Source: CAVWUA01 sp963758025 (GTDB taxonomy: Bacteria > Planctomycetota > Planctomycetia > Isosphaerales > Isosphaeraceae). From it: DNA of 64,000 bases. A program made the position numbers and the translations under genes. Of the stretch, positions 1-9,724 are shown piece by piece; the first letter of the stretch is position 1; every line of letters begins with the position of its first letter. The stretch spans positions 186,001-250,000 of the forward strand of contig CAVWUA010000001.1 in the NCBI GenBank assembly GCA_963758025.1. Reading direction: 5' to 3'. The notes beneath the pieces were generated by a model. It saw only the letters and a list, made by a program, of their open reading frames with translations, was not told the origin of the DNA and ran no database searches.

Positions 1-2
1 CG

Positions 3-56
3 ACCGATCCCGCCGCGTCGTTCCTGCGGAGATATCAGAGCCTGATTCGTCGCTGA
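3..56 (+). CDS. Possible C-terminal end of an upstream gene (partial)
   Basis: One frame is open from the window edge to TGA at 54-56 and reads ...FLRRYQSLIRR, with a codon pattern (mostly G or C in third position) like the coding genes here. It ends 78 bases before the first radical SAM gene on the same strand, so it may be the last codons of the preceding gene. The fragment is too short to identify a family. Confidence 0.3.
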   Translation, partial: TDPAASFLRRYQSLIRR

Positions 57-133
57 TCTCAACCGGCGGAACCCGTCCGCGCGTGGGCGGGCGGGTTCGC
101 CGATTCCGGATGGACGTCTTCGGAGGCGCGTTG

Positions 134-1648
134 ATGGACAACGTCCTGTTCGCCCATCCCTTCTTTCTGAAGAATGACCCGAAGCAGGTCGCCAAGATGC
201 GGCCTTACCCTCCGCTGGGAACACTCTACGCCGCCGGCAACCTTCGATCGCTCGGCTACGACGTGACGTTGTTCGACGCGATGCTCTCCGAAGGGTTGCA
301 CGAATACGAGGCCCTGCTCGACCGGGTCCGGCCCGCGTTCGTGGTGCTGTACGAGGACCAGTTCAATTTTCTGTTAAAGATGTGCCTGAACCACGTGCGC
401 GCGTCGGCCTACCGGATGGCCGAGCTGGCCTCGGCCGCCGGGGCGACGGTCATCGCCGCGGGTTCGGACGTCACCGATCACCCCGATGGTTACTTCGCGC
501 ATGGGGTGGACTACGCCTTGACCGGCGAGGCCGACCGTCGCCTGGAGGAACTTCTCGGAACCCTGACCGGGCGTGCGCCTCGGGCTCTGGGAGCGATTGG
601 CGGTCTGGTGCGCCTCAATGGCGAGGGCGACGGTCGCGCCATCCGAAACCCGGCCGAGGAGCCCGAGCGTCAACTCGACCGTCTGCCGATGCCGGCCTGG
701 GACCTTGTCGATATCGAGCCGTACCGGCAAGCCTGGCGGTCGGCCCACGGCTACTTCAGCCTGAACATGGTCTCGACACGCGGTTGCCCGTTCCACTGCA
801 ACTGGTGCGCGAAGCCGATCTGGGGCCAGCGCTACGCCATGCGATCCCCGGGCCATGTCGCCGAGGAGATGGCGCTGCTGAAGCGATTGCATCGTCCCGA
901 TCACCTCTGGTTCGCCGACGACATCTTCGGCCTCCAGCCAAGCTGGACCGCCGAATTCGCCGCCGAGGTCGAGGCTCGTGATGCCTCGATTCCCTTCATG
1001 ATCCAGACCCGCGCCGACCTGATGACCCAGAAGGCGGTGGATGCTCTGGCCCGTGCCGGTTGCGCCGAGGTCTGGATCGGCGCCGAGAGTGGCAGCCAGA
1101 AGGTCCTCGACGCGATGGACAAGGGGATCAAGGTCGAGCAGATCGCCGCCGCTCGGCAACGGCTCGGTGCGGCGGGCATCCGCGCTTGCTTTTTCATCCA
1201 GCTCGGCTACCCCGGCGAGACGTTCGAGGACATCGAGGCCACCGTCCAGATGATCCGTGAGACGCTCCCCGATAATATCGGTGTCAGCGTCAGCTATCCG
1301 CTCCCTGGAACCCGGTTCCACAAGATGGTCCAGACCAGCCTGGAGGATAAGGACCACTGGGATGACAGCGGCGACCTCGCCATGATGTTCGAGGGGACGT
1401 ATCAAACACCGTTTTATCGACGGCTTCACGGCCTCCTGCACGATGACCTCAACCTCCGCCTCCGGCTGCGGACGCAGTCAGCGTGTGATCCCGATCTGCT
1501 CCGTGCGCTGGACTGCGCTGAACCGGTCCTGGTTCGAGCTGGGCCAGATGGAAGAGAGCCAACGAAGCGCCCATCCGACAACGATCCGCAAATCTCAAGA
1601 GCCTGTCGCGGTGCCCGACCTGGACCGACGCTGGAATTAATCTCATGA
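134..1648 (+). CDS. Cobalamin-binding-type radical SAM enzyme
   Basis: The protein has an N-terminal Rossmann-like region of the B12-binding type (residues about 1-190, starting MDNVLFAHPFF) and a radical SAM core with the 4Fe-4S motif CPFHCNWC near residue 218. Further core signatures are WIGAESGSQKVLDAMDKG and the YPGET segment. Such enzymes cleave SAM reductively to start methylations, rearrangements or oxidations; the substrate cannot be read from sequence. I chose ATG 134 over the upstream start at 83 because homology-like sequence begins there. Its stop TGA (1646-1648) overlaps the next ATG (1645) as ATGA, so the two are probably coupled. The last 45 codons look wrong: from about 1500 another frame has better codon bias and ends ...PDLDRRWN at TAA 1638-1640, so a frame slip near 1495-1515 is likely. 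Confidence 0.85.
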   Translation: MDNVLFAHPFFLKNDPKQVAKMRPYPPLGTLYAAGNLRSLGYDVTLFDAMLSEGLHEYEALLDRVRPAFVVLYEDQFNFLLKMCLNHVRASAYRMAELASAAGATVIAAGSDVTDHPDGYFAHGVDYALTGEADRRLEELLGTLTGRAPRALGAIGGLVRLNGEGDGRAIRNPAEEPERQLDRLPMPAWDLVDIEPYRQAWRSAHGYFSLNMVSTRGCPFHCNWCAKPIWGQRYAMRSPGHVAEEMALLKRLHRPDHLWFADDIFGLQPSWTAEFAAEVEARDASIPFMIQTRADLMTQKAVDALARAGCAEVWIGAESGSQKVLDAMDKGIKVEQIAAARQRLGAAGIRACFFIQLGYPGETFEDIEATVQMIRETLPDNIGVSVSYPLPGTRFHKMVQTSLEDKDHWDDSGDLAMMFEGTYQTPFYRRLHGLLHDDLNLRLRLRTQSACDPDLLRALDCAEPVLVRAGPDGREPTKRPSDNDPQISRACRGARPGPTLELIS

Positions 1649-3037
1649 GCGATATCCTGCTGACGCACGGCTACTTCCTCGACGAGGACGAGAAGGAGCG
1701 GCAGATCATGCGGCCCTACCCCACACTGGGGCTGCTCTACCTCTCGGCGTATTTGCGACGTGCCGGCTTCGATGTGGACGTCTTCGACACGACCTTCGCC
1801 GCGAGGGAGGACCTGTGCCGCCGGCTCGCCGACGAGCCGGGGGGCATCGTCGGCATCTACACGAACCTGATGACTCGAGGATCGGTCCTCGGCGTGATCG
1901 ACGCGGCCAGGTCCTTCGGCTGGACGGTCATCGTCGGCGGCCCGGAGGCGGCCGGCTACCCGGACGAGTACCTTGCCCGAGGCGCCGACGTGATTGTCAT
2001 GGGCGAGGGAGAATTGACGCTGGCCGAGCTTCTCCCCGCTCTGGACCGGCGCGGCCCGCACCGCCTTCACGATGTTCTCGGGGTCATCTTCCGGGATGAG
2101 GACGGCCAGGTCGTGACGAACCCCAGCCGCCCCCAGATCGAGGATCTTGATTCACTTCCCTGGCCCGACCGCGAGCAGATCGACCAGATGCGCGTACATC
2201 GACACCTGGCGTCAGCATCACGGCGTCGGCAGCGTCAACCTCATCACCGCGAGAGGCTGCCCCTACCACTGCCGTTGGTGCTCGCACGGCGTCTTTGGCT
2301 TCACCCACCGCCGACGGAGCGTCGGCAACTGCGCCGACGAACTGGCCCATATCGTGGAACGCTATCAGCCCGATCAGGTCTGGTACGCCGACGATGTCTT
2401 TACGATCAACCATCGCTGGACGAAGGAATACGCCGCCGAGTTGTCGAAACGCGGTCTGCACGTGCCATTCGAGACGATCTCAAGGGCCGACCGGCTGCTC
2501 AAGGACGAGGTCTGGCAAGCCCTGGCTGATATGGGTTGCTCTCGCATCTGGATCGGCTCGGAGAGCGGTAGCCAGAAGATCCTCGACGCGATGGAGCGTG
2601 GAGTGACCGTCGAGCAGGTCCAGCAGGCCTGCCGGGCGGCGAAGTGCTTCGGGATCGAGGTCGGCATGTTCCTGATGTGGGGCTATGAGGGGGAGACGGA
2701 GGAGGACATCGCGGCGACGATCGAGCACGTCAAGCAGTCCGACCCCGACGTCTTCTTCACCACCGTCTCTTATCCGATCAAGGGCACCACCTATTACCGT
2801 GAGGTTGGTGATCGGGTCGTTCTGGACAAGGACTGGGCTGAATCGACCGACCGCGATCACGCCCTGCGCGGGCGGCACTCGCGGGCGTACTACAAGCAGG
2901 CCGACTCGTGGCTCCGTGAGGAGGTGGCGGCCCACCGACTGGCGGACACCGATCCCGTCGAGTCGGCGAGTCGGCGCGCGTCGGCCGAGCGCGCGCGGTC
3001 GGCCTTGCGGGATGCGGCGGCCGAAGTGGAATGCTGA
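1645..3037 (+). CDS. Second cobalamin-binding-type radical SAM enzyme, frame interrupted
   Basis: Two overlapping frames together make one enzyme of about 464 residues. The first part (1645 to about 2190) is the B12-binding-like domain, with IVGGPEAAGYPDEYLARGAD and VMGEGE. The second part (about 2195-3037) resumes at YIDTWRQHHGVGSVN and carries the 4Fe-4S motif CPYHCRWC, then WYADDVF, WIGSESGSQKILDAMERG and GYEGETEEDI. It is clearly a paralogue of the preceding gene. A one-base frame change near 2190 separates the halves; whether this is real or a sequence error cannot be told here. It starts in an ATGA overlap with the upstream gene and its stop overlaps the first possible start of the following methyltransferase. 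The acceptor substrate is unknown. Confidence 0.85.
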
Positions 3038-3039
3038 CC

Positions 3040-3826
3040 ATGCCGTCAACCACCTCCGCGTTCGATGTCCTCGCGGCCGATTACGATGCGCGGTTCACGG
3101 CCAGCCTCATCGGCCAGCGATTGCGTCAAACCGTCTGGAGACGGCTCGAAGCGCGATTCTCACCAGGCAGTCGCGTCCTTGACGTCAATTGCGGAACGGG
3201 CGAGGACGCCGTGTTTCTCGGTCGCCTTGGTGTGCGCGTCCTGGCGACCGATCTGTCGGAGCCGATGGTCGAACTGGCCCGCCGGAAGGTGGCCGCGGCG
3301 GGCCTGGACGACCGGGTCGAGGTCCGGCATCTGGCACTGGAGCACCTGGACCGGCTGGAGGAGCCCCCCTTCGACGGGATTCTCTCCAACTTTGGCGGCC
3401 TGAACTGCGTCACCGATCTGACGCTGGTTCTACGGAGCTTCGCCGACCGGCTCCGACCGGGAGCATTCGCCGTGCTCTGCGTGATGGGCCCGCTCGTCCC
3501 CTGGGAGTGGTTCTGGTACCTGACGCGCGGGCGGCCGGGGATCGCCTTTCGACGGCTCCGACCAGGCGGGGCTCCCTGGCGAGGGATTACCGTCCGCTAT
3601 CCGACGATCGGGACGCTCCGGCGCCGCGGCCCCCGGGTTCCGTGCCCGACGTGTCGCCGCGCTGGGAGCCATCCTCCCGCCGCCGTTCGCGGAGTCACTC
3701 GCGGCTCGGCTTCCGCGTCTGGTGGATCTGCTGGACCGTGGCGAGCGACGGTTTGAGACGTTGCCCCCCTTGCCCTGGCTCGCCGATCATTACCTGATCG
3801 AGCTGGAGCGGCTCAACGCCGGTTAA
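3040..3826 (+). CDS. Class I SAM-dependent methyltransferase, frame interrupted near the C-terminus
   Basis: Residues about 45-60 contain the SAM-binding motif I as VLDVNCGTGEDAVFLG, followed by a motif II aspartate in LATDLSEPMVELAR and the later motif SNFGGLN. The frame changes at about 3620-3655; beyond it a different frame gives a convincing end (ALGAILPPPFAESLAARL through HYLIELERLNAG) and stops at TAA 3824-3826, four bases before the next methyltransferase. Start may be ATG 3040 or ATG 3031, the latter overlapping the radical SAM stop. It is a paralogue of the next gene. A role in methylating the product of the two radical SAM genes is inferred from position only. Confidence 0.8.
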
Positions 3827-3830
3827 TGCC

Positions 3831-4571
3831 ATGGCGCTCGGAGCAAAAGTCGCGCAGGCCTACGACGCCATCGCGGCGGACTACGACCGGCTTCTCTCGT
3901 CCGAGTCCGGGATGCGTCGGGTCCTCTGGAATCGCTACATCCGTCATTTCCAGCCCGGTGACCTGGTGATGGACCTTGGATGCGGGACCGGCATCGACAC
4001 CCTTTTTCTCGCTCGACGGAGCGTGCGGGTCATTGCCGTGGACGCCTCGCCCGGCATGCTCGCCGAACTCCGGGCCAAGGCGTGTCGCGAGGCGCTCGAC
4101 GATCGGATCGAGATCGCCCAGCGCGACCTTGCCGAGCCGTTTCCCTGGCCCTCGGGGCAGGTGGATGGCATCGTCTCCGGCTTCGCTGGTCTGAACACGG
4201 TTGGCGATCTGGGGGCCGTCGCCGAGGAGGCCGCGCGCCTGCTCCGTCCCGGTGGCGTCCTGGTGGCCCACCTGCTTGGCCGGGCCGGGGCCGCCCACGC
4301 CCCTCGCCAAGGCGATCAGACGATCGTCGTTTGCGGTGAACCGCTGCATCACGACCTCCTGCCAGCCCGCGAGACGTACAATCGATTCTTCGCCCGGCAC
4401 TTCCGCCTCCGTCACGCCTTCGGGATCGGTCTTGGCGGCAGCCGACGGTTCCGGCGGCTGCCCGCCCCGCTCGCGGCCCTCGCCTGGAGCCTTGAGGCCC
4501 GTCTCGGCGCGATGCCACGCTTCCTCGACGCCGGCCGCTTCTTCGTCCTGGAGCTGGAAAAGCCGACGTAA
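3831..4571 (+). CDS. Class I SAM-dependent methyltransferase
   Basis: The 246-residue protein contains motif I VMDLGCGTGIDTLFLARR (about residues 42-60), motif II VIAVDASPGMLAELR, and GFAGLNTVGDL as the motif IV region. It opens with KVAQAYDAIAADYDRLLSSESGMRRVLWNRY, the helix typical of ubiE-like small-molecule methyltransferases. It resembles the adjacent upstream methyltransferase throughout, suggesting a tandem duplication. It is the last gene of the plus-strand block and converges on the minus-strand block, whose last gene ends 25 bases away. No terminator hairpin is evident in that gap. Confidence 0.85.
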   Translation: MALGAKVAQAYDAIAADYDRLLSSESGMRRVLWNRYIRHFQPGDLVMDLGCGTGIDTLFLARRSVRVIAVDASPGMLAELRAKACREALDDRIEIAQRDLAEPFPWPSGQVDGIVSGFAGLNTVGDLGAVAEEAARLLRPGGVLVAHLLGRAGAAHAPRQGDQTIVVCGEPLHHDLLPARETYNRFFARHFRLRHAFGIGLGGSRRFRRLPAPLAALAWSLEARLGAMPRFLDAGRFFVLELEKPT

Positions 4572-4596
4572 TGTCCCGGAGTGGATCGAAGCCCGA

Positions 4597-5788
4597 TCAT
4601 GGCGATTCGATCGCGAGATATTCGTCGAGCGCCGCCACAACCTCCGCGAACAGGTCCTCCCAGCCGCCCGGACGACGCGCCCGGAACAACCGCATCGTGG
4701 GATACCAGGGGCTGTCCGCCCGGTCGATGAGCCAGCGGAAGTCCGGATCGTGACGGAGCAGGCACCAGACCGGCCGTCCAATCGCACCGGCCAGGTGGGC
4801 GGCCGAGGTATCAACCGTGATGATCAGGTCCATCCGGTTCATGATCGCCGCCGTTGGCGCGAAACCGCGCAAGTGCGGGCCGAGGTCCACACCCCCGAGC
4901 CGTTCCACCAGATACGCGGACTCCTGAGCCGAGATCTCGACCTGAAGGCCGAAGAGGCGGGCACGAGGATGGGCGGCGAGGCCGGAGAACTGCTCGATGG
5001 AGAGCTGGTTGCTGTAGCCTCGCCAGACGATGCCGATCTTCACCTTCCCGGAGGTGCCGATCGCCTCACGGGCCTCGTCGGTGAGGTCGGGCGGGGGGAT
5101 CAGGTAAGGGATCTCGTTGGGAATCGAATCCAGACGTGTTCCGAAGACGTGCGGAAGGCTGATCAGCGGGAATTCCAGCCGGTTCGGCGGGAGACCGACC
5201 GTCGTCGGTGCCGCGTGGTCGATGCCTCGGCGAGCCTTCGAAGAGCCGGACCAGGGCCGGCGGGCAGATCACGCATACCTCCGCCCCGCAACGGCTCACG
5301 AGGCGTGCGTAACGGACGAACTGGATCTGGTCGCCGAAGCCCGCCTCGCCGTGCAGAACGACCGACCGACCCGAGAAGTCCGCGGGCGACCACGCCGGCC
5401 GGGGATACCGGGCCCCCCAGCGTCCGGGCCGATCGTCCTGCACGATCCCGGGGGGCAACGTGTCTCCGAGCGTCCACCAGCGCCACTCATACTCCTCCCA
5501 GCCGCGTGCCAGATCGCCAAGGCGAAGCAGGGCGACACCGTAAAACAGGTGGGCCATCGCGTGGTTGGGATCGGCAGCGATCGCCTCCTCGTAGCACGCG
5601 CAGGCGTCTTCATGACGGCCCGCGAAGGTGTGGCTCAGACCCAGGTACGCCCAGGAATCGGCGAGCCTCGCCTGCGCCCGGTCACGGTGATCCACCCGGT
5701 CTCGCCAGATCCGGTATTGCCGGAGGGCCTCAACGTCGGGAGGATGAGCCTCATAACGTCCGTCGCCGGGCTGCGCCTCGGGTTTCAT
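4597..5788 (-). CDS. TPR-glycosyltransferase (GT9/heptosyltransferase-like), frame interrupted
   Basis: The N-terminal half (from ATG 5788) has TPR-like repeats (AYLGLSHTFAGRHEDACACY, HLFYGVALLRLGDLARGWEEYEWRW), then VVLHGEAGFGDQIQFVRYARLV, the start of a GT9-like glycosyltransferase fold. The second half, in another frame to the stop at 4597, continues with IGIVWRG, DLIITVDTSAAHLAGAIGRPVW and WYPTMRLFR, the nucleotide-sugar half of that fold. Joining at about 5215-5225, where one base appears extra, gives GSPGIDHAAPTTVGLPPNRL and one protein of about 397 residues. TPR plus GT9-like fusions of this form are common proteins of unknown acceptor. ATG 5788 overlaps the TGA of the upstream gene (ATGA). 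Confidence 0.8.
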
Positions 5789-6765
5789 GGTTCCCCCGGC
5801 CCGCCCCGCCAGGACTCCGGCCGCAGCTCGGGCCACGTCAATGCAATCGGCTCGCGTGCGGCCATGCGAGCAATCGCTCGTTCGGAACGGTCGAGATAGG
5901 CTTGCAGGTTGGCCTGGTCACGCGGGTCGGAATAGCTGGCCAGGACCCGTCGGGTGGCTTCGACTGTCAAGCTCTCACCGAGAGGCGTGCCGTCCTCTCC
6001 CGGGGCGAACGGGGTGCCGTAGAGGGCCTGATAGTAGGCCCCGAGCAGGATGTTGTCGCAGGCGGCCCTGGCGAAGTAAACGTGTTCGCCCATCAGGGCC
6101 TCGAAACGCTCCGCGCCGATGACCCGGCCGAAGATCTCGCGCGAGGCCCGGATGTTGGTGGTCCCCTGAAAGCCGGCGAGCCGGGTGTCCAGCGCTTCAT
6201 CGCCAGCCCGCACGATCCGCTTTCCGATCGCCTGGAGCCGGTCGGCCGCCCGATCCCCGGGGTCGCGATGGGCCGCGTTGGGCCAATCCTCCATTCGCTC
6301 GAAGCAGCAGGCCATCACCGGCGGCTCCAGTTCGAGGTAGGCCGACCGTCGGCAGAGCAGCGCATAGACCGGGCCAGCGCGATCGGGGCGGTTCATGAAG
6401 GAGACCGCGGCGACTGTCGGGTCGTCGAAGTGGGACAGGTAGGACGATACCCACGCCACGTCCTGGAGGAAAACGTCCGCATCCAGGAAGAAGAGGAAGT
6501 CACACTCAACCGCCAGCATGGCGTCGTAGAACTCGATGAAATCGCGCGCCTCCGGTCGAACCGCGTCGAGCCGCGCCCCCGGATACCATTCCGGGACGAA
6601 CGACTCGGCATGATCGTCGCGGAAGATCACGACCTCGACCTCGTAGCCGGCCCGCTCGAAGGCGGGAACCAGGTCGCGGGCCACCCAGCGATACCAGAGC
6701 CGTGCCAGGTCGGCGTAACGATGCGGGCTGCCGATGATCACTCGCGGTCGCTTCACCATGCTCAC
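5785..6765 (-). CDS. Glycosyltransferase-like protein with a DxD motif
   Basis: The protein of 325-327 residues reads MVKRPRVIIGSPHRYADLARLWYRW at its start and contains CDFLFFLDADVFLQDVAWV, a hydrophobic strand followed by Asp-Ala-Asp, the usual nucleotide-sugar and metal site of GT-A glycosyltransferases. Further on, TRLAGFQGTTNIRASREIF resembles the acceptor-side region of family 6-like enzymes, but I cannot assign a family firmly. Translation may start at GTG 6765, overlapping the upstream stop as GTGA, or at ATG 6759. It is coupled to the downstream TPR-glycosyltransferase by an ATGA overlap, so both probably decorate the same glycan or small molecule. Confidence 0.6.
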   Translation of the reverse strand: MSMVKRPRVIIGSPHRYADLARLWYRWVARDLVPAFERAGYEVEVVIFRDDHAESFVPEWYPGARLDAVRPEARDFIEFYDAMLAVECDFLFFLDADVFLQDVAWVSSYLSHFDDPTVAAVSFMNRPDRAGPVYALLCRRSAYLELEPPVMACCFERMEDWPNAAHRDPGDRAADRLQAIGKRIVRAGDEALDTRLAGFQGTTNIRASREIFGRVIGAERFEALMGEHVYFARAACDNILLGAYYQALYGTPFAPGEDGTPLGESLTVEATRRVLASYSDPRDQANLQAYLDRSERAIARMAAREPIALTWPELRPESWRGGPGEP

Positions 6766-7100
6766 TCCCCGGTGGAACCATCAACGTGCCCGTTGGACGG
6801 GTGATCGGTCCGCGGTCGGTAGCGTCCCGAGCGGTCGAAGCCACCCAGCCAGGTGCCCCCCTGCCAGCAACCATCCCGGAAGATGACGCCGGAAAAGGTG
6901 CCATCCCGGACGACCCCCGAGAGAAATATGCCGGCCAGCATGATGCCCGATTCGAAGGTGCCGCCGTCCCACTCACATTCCAGGAGCACCGCGCCCCGGT
7001 TGACGGTGGCCTTGCCGAAGCGGACCTTGCGGAAGAACTCGCCCGGCCCGAGGACAAGCCCGTCGCGCCGCTCCCAGGTGTCGATCTGGGCATAACCCAT
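6762..7100 (-). CDS. Small W/G-rich repeat protein (beta-helix-like)
   Basis: This 112-residue protein has a run of loosely repeated 8-11 residue units built on G-(T/I)-F and W-x-G-G, for example CEWDGGTFESGIMLAGIF, DGTFSGVIFRDGCW and QGGTWLGGFD. The spacing suggests a short right-handed beta-helix or pentapeptide-like solenoid, with a disordered tail after GRYRPR. There are no signal peptide, membrane segment or catalytic motifs. Its stop overlaps the GTG start of the glycosyltransferase-like gene as GTGA, so it is made together with it. Its function is unknown; a binding or scaffold role is only inference. Confidence 0.6.
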   Translation of the reverse strand: MGYAQIDTWERRDGLVLGPGEFFRKVRFGKATVNRGAVLLECEWDGGTFESGIMLAGIFLSGVVRDGTFSGVIFRDGCWQGGTWLGGFDRSGRYRPRTDHPSNGHVDGSTGE

Positions 7101-7131
7101 CGTCCGTCCTCCTTCTCACCCTTGGCCCCGA

Positions 7132-8109
7132 TCACGCCGGCTGTCCATTCTTCGAGAAGCTGGGCAGGGCACGCCCGCCCCGCCGGAGGTAGGCCTGGTA
7201 AAGCCGGTTCACGTGACACATCTCCGGGGCGGTCCTACGTCGCTGGACTTGCGTGGTCGTGGTGACAAGGATCACGTGTTTGCCGACTTCGTGGGTGGAA
7301 TGGAGCCGGACCTCGCGGACGGAGAGCGCATCGGCGGGAACCGGAATTCCGTACGTCGCCGAGGGAACGGTCGCGAACGGCAGGTCGGTCCAGTCCACGG
7401 TCGCGACGCGATGGTGCCTCCCAAGCCGGTAAGCGATCGGCGTGAATTCTCCCGGAATTGCGCTGACGGCGAGTTTCCCCGAGGCGAGGATCAGCGGCAG
7501 AGCGGGCCGCTTACGGTGGAGGCTCAGCAGGTAATAGGGGGATGCGGTCGTGCCGATCAGGTCCATCGGGAAGATGTTGCCGTGGCCCTCGTGCTCGAAC
7601 GAGATGAGATGGACCGGCCGGGGCAGGAAGTACGCTACCCAGTTGCTGAACTGCTCCGACGGCTTCATCTTCTCGTTGTGGGGGTTCCGGTCCAGCAACA
7701 GCCGTATGCGCTCATAGAGATACGTCATTCGCAGGCGAAGCGGCTGGAGGCAACGGTTCGCGCAGCCGGCGGTCTCAAAGAGGACGATCCGGTGGAGCGG
7801 CAGATCCATCGTCTCGCGGAATCGAAGCCGGATGCGGCCGAGCGTGCCGTAAGGCGGCTTGGGCTCGCGCACGACCAGGGCGGGACGGGCCCTGGCCAGA
7901 TCCGCGTTGGAGTCATCACCTTCAAGAGAAATGGCGTAACAAAAAGGGTGAAGGTCCACGATCACGTTGTTGGAGGTCACGTCGATCGGCGCACCGAATC
8001 CTTCCAGAAGGACCTGAACCTGTGACTCCGGGTCGTCATGTCCGACCGGCACCCACATCGGCAGGTCATGGGCATCGCCGAGCGCGAGGCGCCGGATCCA
8101 TTGAAGCAT
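7132..8109 (-). CDS. Flavin-reductase-like split-barrel protein (tentative)
   Basis: From ATG 8109 the product has 325 residues. The segment SFEHEGHGNIFPMDLIGTTASPYYLLSLHRKRPALPLILASGKLAVSAIP, read in parts, resembles the FMN-binding core of the flavin reductase-like (DIM6/NTAB) fold, where an N-x-F-P-x-D-L motif is common. Longer in-frame upstream starts are rejected because the sequence there is arginine-rich shadow coding. It lies 67 bases below a radical SAM gene on the same strand, so a role as a redox partner for the local enzymes is possible but not shown. If the fold is misread this is a conserved protein of unknown function. Confidence 0.5.
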   Translation of the reverse strand: MLQWIRRLALGDAHDLPMWVPVGHDDPESQVQVLLEGFGAPIDVTSNNVIVDLHPFCYAISLEGDDSNADLARARPALVVREPKPPYGTLGRIRLRFRETMDLPLHRIVLFETAGCANRCLQPLRLRMTYLYERIRLLLDRNPHNEKMKPSEQFSNWVAYFLPRPVHLISFEHEGHGNIFPMDLIGTTASPYYLLSLHRKRPALPLILASGKLAVSAIPGEFTPIAYRLGRHHRVATVDWTDLPFATVPSATYGIPVPADALSVREVRLHSTHEVGKHVILVTTTTQVQRRRTAPEMCHVNRLYQAYLRRGGRALPSFSKNGQPA

Positions 8110-8176
8110 CGGGCTTCCTCCAGGCCGTTGTTGCCCGGTCACCTTTGAGATCGTGAGCGCGCGATCTCGGCTCATC

Positions 8177-9724
8177 CTAGATGCCCTCCGTCTGGGGCCG
8201 CCGCAATCGAACGAACCGCGAGGCCAGATCCAGCTCCCAGGGATTGCGGTATTGCCCGGTGGCGTATCGCCAGCGCGCCACGTTCCGCAGGATCGCCTTG
8301 CCCCAGGCCGGCGTCGCGTAATCCTGAACGGTCGGGAACCGGCAGGCGAGAACCCGGCCAAAGTCGCGCACCCGTCGGCGGAGGTCCGGGGTCAGCCAGG
8401 GCGCGTCCTGGTGGCAGACGTAATTGATCCAGCGCGGTTCGGTCCATTCCTCCGGAGTCGTCGGGAGCGGCGGCCCGCCCGGACCGTAGCTCCCGAGCAC
8501 CGGGATGCGTGCCCCCGACGTGTCCGCGCACCGCCAGGCCGGAGCGCGTTGCGGCGTCGGGCTATAGTAATAAAGGATGACCTCGCAACGCGGGTGGATC
8601 GCCTTGATTGACCGGATGAAGGAAAAGGTCTTCTCAATCTCCCCCTCGGGATCGTCCGGCCCGCCCAGTACAAACGAAAATTCCGGAATGATGCCGTATT
8701 CGCGGCAGCGTCGCGCCACCTCCAGCGTGTGCTCGACCCGGCTTCCCTTCTTCATCCGACGGAGCACCTCGTCACTTCCGGCCTCGGCGCCGATGTACGC
8801 CATCGTCAGACCGCTCCGACGCAGAAGGTCCCAGGTCCGGGCCGAGAATCCGGCCAGGGTGTCGGCGCGGGCGTAGCACCACCAGGGCAACGGCCGACGG
8901 GCGAGGACCTCCAGGATCGGTACACTCGTCTCCTCTCGGTCGAAGAAGTTGTTGTCATAGAACTGAAGGGCATTGGCACCCAGGTCCCGCAACCGCTCCA
9001 ACGCCTGCTCGAATCGCTCGGGCGACGACAGCCGGGTCAAGCCGTCGAACATCGAGACGACGCCGCAAAACGAGCAGCGGTAGCGACACCCTATGGCCGC
9101 CTCGTGGACGCCGGTGCGGGTGCCCATGTAGCTGGGCCGTAAGTAGCGGTCGGGAGGCCCGAGTCGGGCGTAGGGCAACGGCGGAACCGCATCCGGGAGG
9201 TGGAACGGCCGGGCTTCGTTGTGCACGATCTGACCCCGTTCCTTCCACGTCAAACCGCGGACGTCGCGCAAGACCTCCGGGGCGCGGGCCGAGTCGAGCG
9301 GGCCGGGAGGCCCGGCCTCCGGCAGACGCTCCAGCAACTCTCGCAGGGTCTCCGTTCCCCCGCCGCGAACCACGTAATCGACATAAGGCGCATTGATCGC
9401 CGCGTCCGGATAGAGAGTCGGAAAGTAGCCTCCCCAGACGATCGGAACCTCCGGGTGCGCCGCCCGGACCGCCGTGGCGATCGTGATGGCGGGAGCAACC
9501 TGCGGCCCGGGCATCACCGTCATCCCGACCAGCGCACAACCGCCCTCCTCCCCCACGAAGGCGAGCACCCGCTCGGCGGCGTCCGGCTCCATGTTGCCGT
9601 CGATGATCTCGTAATCATACGCTCCTTCGAGGGCCGTGCCCAGCGTCAGCAACGACAGGGGCAAGCGGGCGCTCCTCGGGGAGCAGATTCGGGGGTTCAC
9701 CAGGACCACTCGACGCGCATTCAC
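8177..9724 (-). CDS. B12-binding-type radical SAM enzyme
   Basis: The 515-residue protein starts with a B12-binding-like Rossmann domain (VVLVNPRICSPRSARLPLSLL, GMTVMPGPQVAPAI, WGGYFPTLYPDAAI) and continues into a radical SAM core with the cluster motif CRYRCSFC near residue 213, then AYIGAEAGSDEVLRRMKKGS and FSFVLGGPDDPEGEIEKT. The cobalamin-ligand motif DxHxxG is not visible, so cobalamin may bind base-off or not at all. It begins with GTG 9724, overlapping the TGA of the methyltransferase upstream as GTGA. It is more distant from the two plus-strand radical SAM proteins than those are from each other. Confidence 0.85.
   Translation of the reverse strand: MNARRVVLVNPRICSPRSARLPLSLLTLGTALEGAYDYEIIDGNMEPDAAERVLAFVGEEGGCALVGMTVMPGPQVAPAITIATAVRAAHPEVPIVWGGYFPTLYPDAAINAPYVDYVVRGGGTETLRELLERLPEAGPPGPLDSARAPEVLRDVRGLTWKERGQIVHNEARPFHLPDAVPPLPYARLGPPDRYLRPSYMGTRTGVHEAAIGCRYRCSFCGVVSMFDGLTRLSSPERFEQALERLRDLGANALQFYDNNFFDREETSVPILEVLARRPLPWWCYARADTLAGFSARTWDLLRRSGLTMAYIGAEAGSDEVLRRMKKGSRVEHTLEVARRCREYGIIPEFSFVLGGPDDPEGEIEKTFSFIRSIKAIHPRCEVILYYYSPTPQRAPAWRCADTSGARIPVLGSYGPGGPPLPTTPEEWTEPRWINYVCHQDAPWLTPDLRRRVRDFGRVLACRFPTVQDYATPAWGKAILRNVARWRYATGQYRNPWELDLASRFVRLRRPQTEGI

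Noticed and set aside
1645..3037. Programmed ribosomal frameshifting in the second radical SAM gene
   Set aside because: No slippery heptamer with a downstream structure is visible near 2190, and many unrelated genes in the window show similar breaks, so an indel is the simpler explanation.
4201..6804. An 867-codon open frame on the plus strand
   Set aside because: It runs antisense to two well-supported glycosyltransferase-like genes, its product is rich in Arg, Gly and Pro without any family motif, and long antisense frames are expected at this GC content.
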